This document shows, piece by piece, positions 1 to 6,419 of a DNA stretch of 17,293 bases. Each line of letters opens with the position of its first letter. Positions within the stretch are counted from its first letter, which is position 1. The stretch lies in the NCBI GenBank assembly GCA_938018045.1, contig CALIIP010000040.1, positions 1 through 17,293 of the forward strand. Direction: 5' to 3'. Made by a program: the position numbers and the translations under genes. This DNA is from an uncultured Flavobacteriaceae bacterium (GTDB taxonomy: Bacteria > Bacteroidota > Bacteroidia > Flavobacteriales > Flavobacteriaceae). The notes under the pieces are model-generated. The model saw only the letters and a program-made list of their open reading frames with translations, was not told the origin of the DNA and made no database searches.

Positions 1-611
1 TAAATAAAACGCTCATCTCCATCACCTCCTGGATCACTAAAAACACCTATAACTTTATATGAAACACCATCTAAAGTTATGTTCTTTCCCAAGGCACTAA
101 AATCGCCAAATAAATCTTTTTCAACCAATCTTCCTATCGCAAGTACTTTAGCCTTTTTCTCTAAATCTAAAAAAGATAAAAATCTACCTTGTTCAATAAC
201 TGCTGATTCCAATGGTTGATAATCTGGATATACGCCACGTACTTGATACCTATTTTGTTCCCCTTTATAGACTGCTAATACGTTAAAACGTTCTACATTT
301 GGACTAAAAAATTGAATTTTATCATCAAATTCTTCGTTAATAAACTTTGAATCATCATTCCTAAATTGTATTTTTCTACCACTTTGAAGTCCTTTATATG
401 GCTTGGTTGTGCTTCCTGATCTAATATAAACTGAGTTTTGTGAATCTCCAGCAAATTGTTCTGCAAATGTATTCTTCAAACCATTACCTATACCAAATAA
501 TAAAGTAAATAGCAAAATAGCAAACGCTATAGTAAATCCAGAAAGAACAGTTCTTAATTTGTTCTTACTCAGTGCTTGAAAAATTTCCTGCCAACGATCT
601 AAATCAAACAT
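1..611 (-). CDS. MacB-type ABC transporter permease, 3'-truncated by window edge
   Basis: The reading frame starts at an ATG on the minus strand (609-611) and stays open for 203 codons to the window edge, so the C-terminal part is missing. Residues about 18-45 form one hydrophobic membrane segment near the N-terminus, after a short cytoplasmic stretch (MFDLDRWQEIF). A long hydrophilic region follows, typical of the MacB periplasmic core domain that precedes the FtsX-like three-helix permease block. The start overlaps the end of the upstream ATPase gene by 8 nt (604-611), so the two are very probably translationally coupled subunits of one exporter. The family moves lipoproteins, antimicrobial peptides, macrolides or other substrates from membrane or periplasm; the substrate here cannot be told. 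The FtsX domain is not visible, so assignment rests on the N-terminal half and the neighbouring ATPase. Confidence 0.88.
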   Translation of the reverse strand, partial: MFDLDRWQEIFQALSKNKLRTVLSGFTIAFAILLFTLLFGIGNGLKNTFAEQFAGDSQNSVYIRSGSTTKPYKGLQSGRKIQFRNDDSKFINEEFDDKIQFFSPNVERFNVLAVYKGEQNRYQVRGVYPDYQPLESAVIEQGRFLSFLDLEKKAKVLAIGRLVEKDLFGDFSALGKNITLDGVSYKVIGVFSDPGGDGDERFI

Positions 612-1311
612 AGTTTCCTTTTAATTTTCCTGCAGCAGTAACTTCATCACTTATAATAACACCATCTTTTAGACGTACAATTCTATGGGTTTGTTCAGCT
701 ACTTCTTCTTCATGCGTAATTACAAAAACCGTCATTCCTTCGTTATTAATATCTTTCAACAAATCCATCACATTATCGGTTGTTGTAGAATCTAATGCTC
801 CTGTAGGTTCATCAGCAAGTACAACCTTTGGGTTTGTTACCAACGCTCTTGCAATTGCAACACGTTGCTTTTGTCCTCCAGAAAGTTCGTTTGGCAAGTG
901 TTTTGCCCAATCTTTTAAGCCAACCTTATCAAGGTAACTCAATGCTATTTCTTGGCGTTCTTTTCTTCCAACTCCTTTATAATAAAGTGGTAAGGCAACG
1001 TTTTCTAATGCAGTTTTATATGCTATCAAATTAAATGATTGAAAAACAAATCCTAAAAATTTGTTTCTTAAAATTGCAGCTTTCTTTTCATCTAATTTTT
1101 CAATTTTCTGACCATTTAGAATGTATTCACCTTCATCATGTGTATCTAATAAACCAACAATATTTAATAAAGTAGATTTTCCTGAACCAGAAGATCCCAT
1201 AATCGAAACAAATTCTCCTTCGTTTATTTTTAAATCTAGTCCTTTAAGTACATGTAAAGAATCTTTTTTACCTATAGGATAAGACTTGTGAAGTTTTTTA
1301 AATTCTATCAT
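604..1311 (-). CDS. ABC transporter ATP-binding protein (MacB/LolD-type)
   Basis: This 235-residue cytoplasmic ATPase would power the permease encoded just downstream. All nucleotide-binding motifs are intact: Walker A GSSGSGKST at residues 39-47, Q-loop Gln91, signature LSGGQKQR at 143-150, Walker B ending in DEP at 167-169, D-loop GALD at 171-174, and switch His200. Length and the ADEPTGALD/VITHE wording match the LolD/MacB/FtsE-like exporter ATPases rather than importers. The 3' end overlaps the permease start by 8 nt. Upstream lies a 97-bp divergent intergenic region shared with the DCC oxidoreductase gene. A weak -7-like match (TAATTTCG, minus strand, complement of 1330-1337) could serve this gene, but no -33 partner is visible. 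Function as an exporter ATPase is secure; the transported substrate is not. Confidence 0.96.
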   Translation of the reverse strand: MIEFKKLHKSYPIGKKDSLHVLKGLDLKINEGEFVSIMGSSGSGKSTLLNIVGLLDTHDEGEYILNGQKIEKLDEKKAAILRNKFLGFVFQSFNLIAYKTALENVALPLYYKGVGRKERQEIALSYLDKVGLKDWAKHLPNELSGGQKQRVAIARALVTNPKVVLADEPTGALDSTTTDNVMDLLKDINNEGMTVFVITHEEEVAEQTHRIVRLKDGVIISDEVTAAGKLKGNYV

Positions 1312-1396
1312 TTGTTAGTTAGTTTTATGCGAAATTAATAATCAGTAATTAAACTAATATTAAGATTTTGTTAAAAGAAGATATAATTCAATTTTG

Positions 1397-1404
1397 TAAC
1401 TTTG
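1397..1404 (+). promoter_or_regulatory. Putative Bacteroidota -7 promoter element (TAACTTTG)
   Basis: TAACTTTG fits the TAnnTTTG -7 consensus of Bacteroidota sigma factors exactly. The nearest TTG on the upstream side ends at 1370, 26 bp away, longer than the usual spacing of about 19-23, so the -33 half is weak. The G of the element lies only 4 nt before the GTG start codon at 1409, which would put the transcription start at or next to the start codon. Confidence 0.5.
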
Positions 1405-1408
1405 CCAT

Positions 1409-1816
1409 GTGAAAAAAAATATTCCGCAGCCATTATTACTTTTTGATGGAGTTTGTAATTTGTGCAACTCCTCTGTTCAATTTGTTATCAAATATGACAC
1501 TAAAAAACAGTTTCACTTCTCTTCTTTACAATCAGACGCTGCAAAAGAAATTTTGTTACAGTTTGGAGAAACAAATTTAAATTTAGATTCAGTTATTTTA
1601 ATTTCTGGCGAGAAAATTTACTCAAAATCATCAGCAATATTAAGAGTTTTAAAACTACTTGGTGGTTTTTATAGTATTGGAATTATTTTTTACATCATTC
1701 CAAAATTCATTAGAGATAAAATATATGATTTTGTGGCAAAAAACAGGTACAAATGGTATGGAAAACGTGAAAGTTGTATGTTGCCAAACAAAGAATTAAA
1801 AAACCGATTTTTATAA
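1409..1816 (+). CDS. DCC-family (DUF393) thiol-disulfide oxidoreductase-like protein
   Basis: This 135-residue protein matches the DCC family, named after its N-terminal DxxCxxC motif, seen here as D13, C16 and C19 inside LLFDGVCNLCNSSVQF. The C-terminus has the family's other typical stretch, Y-K-W-Y-G-K-R followed by CMLP, adding a third cysteine. The family is predicted to have a thioredoxin-like fold and redox activity, but its substrates are largely unknown. A hydrophobic segment at about residues 85-100 (GGFYSIGIIFYIIP) may be membrane-associated. The start is a GTG: the ATG two bases upstream runs straight into TGA. The HAD phosphatase gene begins 3 bp after the stop, so the two are probably co-transcribed. 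A TAACTTTG element 4 nt before the start suggests a nearly leaderless transcript. Confidence 0.9.
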   Translation: MKKNIPQPLLLFDGVCNLCNSSVQFVIKYDTKKQFHFSSLQSDAAKEILLQFGETNLNLDSVILISGEKIYSKSSAILRVLKLLGGFYSIGIIFYIIPKFIRDKIYDFVAKNRYKWYGKRESCMLPNKELKNRFL

Positions 1817-1819
1817 ATT

Positions 1820-2467
1820 ATGGAAACTATAAGTTGTGTAATTTTTGATATGGATGGTGTTATTGTTAATACAGAACCTCTGCATAAAAAAGCATATTTC
1901 AAAACTTTCAAATCTCTAAACCTAGAAGTTTCTGATGTATTATATCACTCTTTAACAGGTTCCTCAACAATTAACGCAATGCAGAAATTGGTTCAGCATT
2001 ATGATTTAAATGAAAATCCAGAATTACTAGTTCTTAAAAAAAGGAACTTTTTCAATGATTTATTTAAAACCGATGAAGACCTAAAATTAATTGAAGGTGT
2101 AGAAGATATTATTAAATATTTTCATGAAAAAGGAGTTACATTAGTACTCGCATCATCTGCTTCTCATAGTACGATCAACCAAGTATTTGAAAGATTTAAT
2201 TTAGATAAATATTTTATTGGAAAATTGAGTGGTGCTGACTTAAAAAAGTCAAAACCTCATCCAGAAATTTTTGAAAAAGCAGCAGAACTAGCAAATACAC
2301 CTAGAAATAAATGTATCGTTATTGAAGATTCTGATAATGGCGTTATTGCTGCAAATAGCGCAGGAATTTTTTGTGTAGGTTATAGAAGTGAGCATTCTAA
2401 AATGCAAACTTTAAAAATAGCAGATTTGGTGATTGAAGATTTTGAAGAGTTAAAAGAAATCTTTTAG
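1820..2467 (+). CDS. HAD-superfamily hydrolase, beta-phosphoglucomutase-like (subfamily IA)
   Basis: A 215-residue cytoplasmic HAD enzyme. Motif I is FDMDGVI, with nucleophile D10 and acid/base D12; motif II is the ASSAS stretch around S112; motif III is K145 in KSKPHPEIF; motif IV is IEDSDNG with E169 and D170, which bind magnesium. Residues about 17-85 form the helical C1 cap. Motif III and IV wording, including the conserved SDNGVIAA, matches the beta-phosphoglucomutase / sugar-phosphate phosphatase branch. These enzymes either isomerise beta-glucose 1-phosphate or dephosphorylate small sugar phosphates, and sequence reading cannot separate the two. No sugar-utilisation genes are adjacent, which favours a general housekeeping phosphatase. 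It follows the DCC gene by 3 bp in the same direction and has no promoter of its own that I can see. Confidence 0.92.
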   Translation: METISCVIFDMDGVIVNTEPLHKKAYFKTFKSLNLEVSDVLYHSLTGSSTINAMQKLVQHYDLNENPELLVLKKRNFFNDLFKTDEDLKLIEGVEDIIKYFHEKGVTLVLASSASHSTINQVFERFNLDKYFIGKLSGADLKKSKPHPEIFEKAAELANTPRNKCIVIEDSDNGVIAANSAGIFCVGYRSEHSKMQTLKIADLVIEDFEELKEIF

Positions 2468-2490
2468 TATTCAAAAGATTCTTTAATTGC

Positions 2491-2514
2491 ATCTCGACTG
2501 CGCTCGATGTGACA
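2491..2514. repeat. Short GC-rich palindromic element, probable dispersed repeat
   Basis: The 63-bp gap between two convergent genes holds a GC-rich island, ATCTCGACTGCGCTCGATGT, in otherwise A+T-rich DNA. TCGA tetramers flank CTGCGC, giving a small imperfect inverted repeat. From general knowledge, near-identical TCTCGACTxCGCTCGA strings followed by TGACA occur many times between genes in flavobacterial genomes. Only one copy is present in this window, so its repeat nature cannot be shown here. It may help end transcription from both sides, though it lacks a proper T-run. Confidence 0.5.
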
Positions 2515-2530
2515 TTTCAGAAAGACAAGA

Positions 2531-3676
2531 TTACTTGAGATTTTCTAATAAAAATGCAATTTTATCATTTTTATTACTATTGCTAGTATAAGAATCTGTA
2601 ATAAATTTAGACGGTCGAGCAAAACCATTACTTATTAAATATTCGATAGAATTCTTATACTCAAGTGTTACTTTACCTGTTAATAAAGGACTTAAATCAT
2701 TTCCACTTTTATGATGATTGTATATCTTTTTTAATCCAGTCAAATACAAATAATCTTTTGTAAAACCTCCTCCTCTATGTACTCTAACCGAAACTGTAAA
2801 AGCATCATCTTTTAGCATTCCATTGTTTCGCAACATTCTAAAAGTTTGTTGAAAATTATATCCTTTTGCTAAAGAATCTACAGCCAAAACTCTATAGGCA
2901 AGTATCTTCAATCGCTTTATATTCAAACTATTAGACATAAATTCAGAAAAAACAGCCAATCCCTCTTGTGTTTCTGTATTATTTGGAAATCCGTGAGAAA
3001 AAATCTTTAATTGGTTTCGTAAACCGTTCATTGTTGTAACCATATGCACTCCAATTTCATGGTTTGTAAGAATATCAATATCACTTTGAGAAAAAGTATG
3101 ATTTGAATTTAAAACAAGCGTTTGCTGGTTGTTCAAAACCATCGCAATTGCCGATAATTTATCAGAATGTTTTATGCTATATGTAAAATCATATCGTTTA
3201 GAAAAATCACGAAATTGCTGCTCTGTTTCATGCACATCAAATCTAGGAAGTGTTTTTTCAACATTCGTTTCATTTTCAAAATGTAAAATGAATTTTGCGT
3301 TTTTAACATCGACTTCTGTTGGTGTACCAAAACAACGTAAACTATTGTAATAAAACTTCTTGCCTTGACCAATTGTGTCTAAACATTCAATTAATCCTGA
3401 ATATTCATATATAATATCTTCATATAATTTTCGAAGAACCTCATCTTCAATAAGTTCAATTTTTACAGCAAATAATTGACGTTGCAACTCTAATGCATTA
3501 AATGTTCTTTTTGGGTATTTAAAGTTTGGCTCAACAGTAAATTTAGAGTTAAAAAAACGTGTTTTTTCTTCCTCAATATTTAGTGGATTTATATAGTCTA
3601 ATAGTTCAATTTTTTTTACTAAAAAATCGATCTTTTCATCTATTTCAAATAATACTTTGTTCTTTACTACACCCAT
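2531..3676 (-). CDS. QEGLA-motif metallopeptidase (DUF1704; MATCAP-related putative carboxypeptidase)
   Basis: A 381-residue cytoplasmic protein of the DUF1704 family, often annotated as flavohemoglobin expression-modulating QEGLA motif protein. The zinc-peptidase core is visible: H206-E-I-G-V-H211, then N217-G218, then Q237-E-G-L-A241. H206 and H211 should bind zinc, E207 should be the catalytic base, and E238 is the likely third ligand. The eukaryotic relatives (MATCAP/TMCP) are metallo-carboxypeptidases that remove C-terminal residues of tubulin, so a peptide- or amide-cleaving activity is more plausible than the historical name; the bacterial substrate is unknown. No signal peptide is seen. 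Its ATG overlaps the stop of the amidohydrolase gene by one base (TAATG), so it is translationally coupled as the last gene of a five-gene operon. Family assignment is firm; the reaction is inferred. Confidence 0.88.
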   Translation of the reverse strand: MGVVKNKVLFEIDEKIDFLVKKIELLDYINPLNIEEEKTRFFNSKFTVEPNFKYPKRTFNALELQRQLFAVKIELIEDEVLRKLYEDIIYEYSGLIECLDTIGQGKKFYYNSLRCFGTPTEVDVKNAKFILHFENETNVEKTLPRFDVHETEQQFRDFSKRYDFTYSIKHSDKLSAIAMVLNNQQTLVLNSNHTFSQSDIDILTNHEIGVHMVTTMNGLRNQLKIFSHGFPNNTETQEGLAVFSEFMSNSLNIKRLKILAYRVLAVDSLAKGYNFQQTFRMLRNNGMLKDDAFTVSVRVHRGGGFTKDYLYLTGLKKIYNHHKSGNDLSPLLTGKVTLEYKNSIEYLISNGFARPSKFITDSYTSNSNKNDKIAFLLENLK

Positions 3677-4509
3677 TAAACCTTATGATAATTATTATAA
3701 AAGTTAGTAGCATGATCAAACAATAAAACTTTTAATTGTTCTTCAATTGCATTCACAACTTCTGGGAAATTTATCTGTGTATATTCATCACAGTAAATCT
3801 TCTTCACTTCAGTTGCCAAAACTAATGTATTTTTGAAGTTCTGCGTAATAAATCCTAGAAAATATCCATTTCCTTGAAAGGTATCATTGATAAGCGAAGT
3901 ACTTTCAATTTCGTTAGGTAATTTAATTTCTGATAACATTTTTCGCCACATTTCTACAGATTCACCAAAGCGTATATTATCAATCTTCCCAGTGCCAATA
4001 TTGAAAGTTGGTACTTCCCTATCCCAACGCTTCCAATTATAAGAATGCATATCATAAACAACTGCAAGGCCAAATTTTTCTTCAATTTTAGAAACCAGAG
4101 CCTTTACAACTTTATAGAAATTTGCATGTTTTTTCAAACTATGCTCCTTCTCTTCTTCAGGAAGTGGATTTTCCCATAATTGTTTTCCCCAAGCATCGGT
4201 ATAAATTGCAGATTCTGGCGCTCTATTCAAATCGTATTCAAATCTAGAATCGCAACCAGCAATCACAATCGGAAACGTCTGAATCATCTGTTTTGTTGAC
4301 GGATCTTCTTCAAACCAACGGTCATATTCTGTATGTAAACAGTTTTCCCAAAGTGATTTTCTAAATTGATGTCCGTCATGAACAGCTCCACAAATAAACG
4401 GAACGTATTTGTCTATTTTTATAGTAAACGAATAATCGTCAGAAACGGCTTCAAAAGTTTCTTCTGATGCTATTTTTTTAATAATTTCTTTTATTGATAA
4501 TCTTTGCAT
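3676..4509 (-). CDS. N-formylglutamate amidohydrolase-like enzyme
   Basis: A 277-residue soluble protein of the N-formylglutamate amidohydrolase family, which is related to succinylglutamate desuccinylase and zinc carboxypeptidases. Visible family motifs are the HDGH pair at residues 44-47, E61-x-D63-R64 in EYDRWFEED, the DSRFEYDLNRAPE stretch at about 87-99, and YDMHSYN with D153 and H155. These supply candidate zinc ligands and substrate-carboxylate contacts. True HutG-type enzymes release formate and glutamate in histidine breakdown, but no hut genes are nearby. The adjacent QEGLA peptidase and ATP-grasp ligase suggest another N-acylated or peptide-linked glutamate substrate. It starts 4 bp after the sulfurtransferase stop and ends in a one-base overlap with the QEGLA gene. 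Fold and family are confident; the physiological substrate is open. Confidence 0.87.
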   Translation of the reverse strand: MQRLSIKEIIKKIASEETFEAVSDDYSFTIKIDKYVPFICGAVHDGHQFRKSLWENCLHTEYDRWFEEDPSTKQMIQTFPIVIAGCDSRFEYDLNRAPESAIYTDAWGKQLWENPLPEEEKEHSLKKHANFYKVVKALVSKIEEKFGLAVVYDMHSYNWKRWDREVPTFNIGTGKIDNIRFGESVEMWRKMLSEIKLPNEIESTSLINDTFQGNGYFLGFITQNFKNTLVLATEVKKIYCDEYTQINFPEVVNAIEEQLKVLLFDHATNFYNNYHKV

Positions 4510-4513
4510 TGGT

Positions 4514-5353
4514 TTATTTCTCTATTGGTAATTCGTGTAAACTTCCCCATTCCGTCCAAGAACCATCGTAAACTGATAGGTTTTTATATTCTGCAATCTC
4601 AGCACCTAACGCCAATATACATGCTGTAATTCCTGAACCACAAGAAAAGGTAGCATTGTTGCTTTTTACAAGTATTGGATTAAATATTTCTTCTAATTCA
4701 TCTTTTGATTTCATTTTACCATCAACCAACAAATCGTTGTAATAAACGCTTTTTGAATTCGGAATATGACCTGTACGTAGCCCTTTTCTTGGTTCTGCCT
4801 TGGTTCCATCAAACCGATCTGATGAACGAGCATCTATAATAGTTTTCTTTTTATCAGAAATGGAATTCAATACATTTTTATAATCAGAAAAATAATTAGA
4901 GTTATAATTTGCTTCGAAATTTCCTCTTTGATATTCATTATTATTTTCTGAATCTGTTGGATACTCTTTCGATATCCATTCTGGAAATCCGCCATCCAAG
5001 ACACTAATGTTTTTGTGCCCCATAGATTTAAACATCCACCAAACTCTAGGACTTGTATAAACTCCTATTGTGTCATAAACTACAATTATAGCATTTTTAT
5101 TTATTCCTAAAAGTTGTGCTTGTTCTTGAAATTTTTCTTCGGATAACATCGTGTTTGGAAACGGTGTAGAAACATCCGAAAAAGTATTTTTTATATCAAA
5201 AAAACGTGTGTTTGGAATTTGTTTGTTAGAATTTTCAAATTCATTTGCTTCCCAAGTAATCTTCTTCATAGTTGCATCTAAAATCACTAAATCTGGATGA
5301 TTTAGGTTATTCAGCAACCAATCTACAGAAACTAAAGTATTTTCGATAGCCAT
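4514..5353 (-). CDS. Two-domain rhodanese, 3-mercaptopyruvate sulfurtransferase type
   Basis: A 279-residue tandem-rhodanese sulfurtransferase. The N-terminal domain (about 8-130) is non-catalytic: its active-loop region lacks the cysteine and the domain is recognised by VVYDTIGVYTSPRVWWMF and VLDGGFPEW. The C-terminal domain (about 160-275) carries D174-A-R and the six-residue loop C238-G-S-G-I-T. A CG[S/T]GVT-type loop is characteristic of 3-mercaptopyruvate sulfurtransferases, while thiosulfate sulfurtransferases have CRKGVT, so cysteine-derived mercaptopyruvate is the likelier donor. The enzyme would form a Cys238 persulfide and pass sulfur to a thiol or cyanide. It begins 3 bp after the ATP-grasp stop and ends 4 bp before the amidohydrolase, so it is embedded in the operon, not a bystander. 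There is no signal peptide, which indicates cytoplasmic action. Confidence 0.92.
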   Translation of the reverse strand: MAIENTLVSVDWLLNNLNHPDLVILDATMKKITWEANEFENSNKQIPNTRFFDIKNTFSDVSTPFPNTMLSEEKFQEQAQLLGINKNAIIVVYDTIGVYTSPRVWWMFKSMGHKNISVLDGGFPEWISKEYPTDSENNNEYQRGNFEANYNSNYFSDYKNVLNSISDKKKTIIDARSSDRFDGTKAEPRKGLRTGHIPNSKSVYYNDLLVDGKMKSKDELEEIFNPILVKSNNATFSCGSGITACILALGAEIAEYKNLSVYDGSWTEWGSLHELPIEK

Positions 5354-5356
5354 ATC

Positions 5357-6391
5357 TTATGCTTCTTGAACTCTACGCTTTAAATCTGTAACTCGTCTAA
5401 ATGCCGCAGATTGCTCTAAAATTTTGCTTTCAAGAAAATCAATTATTTTTTCTTGAATTTTAATTTTATAAACTTTATTAATATATGTTACTCCTCCTGG
5501 ACTCATCACATTTACCTCAACGAGCATTCCGCCAATAACATCAATACCAACAAAATAGAGGCCGTCTTGAACTAATTTTGGTCCGATTTTTTTACATAAC
5601 TTCTTTTCTTGTGCTGTCAACTTATGCTTTTGTACTGATCCTCCAGCAGAAACATTAGAGCGATGATCTTTTTCTCCTGGAACCCTTTTCATTGCTCCAA
5701 TTGGAAGACCATTGAGCATTAATATCCTCACATCACCTTTGTCTGCACCTTCGATATACTCTTGTAAAATTACATAATCAGAAACACCGTTACTACTATT
5801 TACATAAAAATCTAACAAAGAATTTATATTTCCCATTGCAGATTTTTCAATCAGAATAACTCCTGAACCTCCAAAACCATTCAAAGGTTTTAAAATCATC
5901 TTATCTGCAGGAGATTCTTCAATCATTTTGATTAAATATTCTTTGTTTTTTGATACATGCGTTACAGGAATCATCTCATTGTTTGGATCATCAAAAACTG
6001 CTGTGTACAATTTATTATTAGCAACACGCATTCCTTGCAAAGAATTTACAATAAAGACATCGTCCTTTACAGAATCTAAAAAATTAAGCATTAAAGGCTC
6101 TAATGGTGGTTCTGCTCGCATAAAAACAGCATCAAAACCAGCCAAAGGCAACATTTCTTCTCTTGTCGTAGCATTCTTATGAAAAGACTTTAAGGAGTTT
6201 GGTACCTTTTCTGTTCGGTTAATAACCGTACAAAATGCGTTGGTAATACTATTTCTAATTGTCAGGTTTGCAGGTGTACAAATAGCAACACCATGACCTC
6301 TTTTTACACATTCATGAATTAAGCATACACTTGAATCATTTTCTGGAGAGGTTATACTCTCCCAAGGATACATCAAAAAACAAATATTCAT
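5357..6391 (-). CDS. GshB-like ATP-grasp ligase (glutathione synthetase-type)
   Basis: A 344-residue ATP-grasp enzyme that would join a carboxylate to an amine, using ATP through an acyl-phosphate. The layout follows bacterial glutathione synthetase: an N-terminal domain with a P-x-x-S-I-x-x-x-x-D-S-like start, K168-P-L-N-G-F-G-G-S-G as ATP-binding lysine and glycine-rich loop, E211-Y-I nucleotide contact, D220-x-R222, R244-S-N246-x-S-A-G-G, D284, and the magnesium pair E292/N294 in EVNVMSPGG. The last 25 residues are a basic, possibly helical tail (FRRVTDLKRRVQEA) that extends it beyond the roughly 316 residues of E. coli GshB. No glutamate-cysteine ligase lies nearby, so glutathione itself is uncertain and another dipeptide acceptor is possible. 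It follows the symporter by 28 bp and precedes the sulfurtransferase by 3 bp. Confidence 0.88.
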   Translation of the reverse strand: MNICFLMYPWESITSPENDSSVCLIHECVKRGHGVAICTPANLTIRNSITNAFCTVINRTEKVPNSLKSFHKNATTREEMLPLAGFDAVFMRAEPPLEPLMLNFLDSVKDDVFIVNSLQGMRVANNKLYTAVFDDPNNEMIPVTHVSKNKEYLIKMIEESPADKMILKPLNGFGGSGVILIEKSAMGNINSLLDFYVNSSNGVSDYVILQEYIEGADKGDVRILMLNGLPIGAMKRVPGEKDHRSNVSAGGSVQKHKLTAQEKKLCKKIGPKLVQDGLYFVGIDVIGGMLVEVNVMSPGGVTYINKVYKIKIQEKIIDFLESKILEQSAAFRRVTDLKRRVQEA

Positions 6392-6419
6392 TTTATTAAG
6401 TTTAGTTAATTGTTTATTA

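Noticed and set aside
3676..4509. Naming the amidohydrolase hutG
   Set aside because: No histidine-utilisation genes are nearby and the operon context suggests another substrate, so the symbol is withheld.
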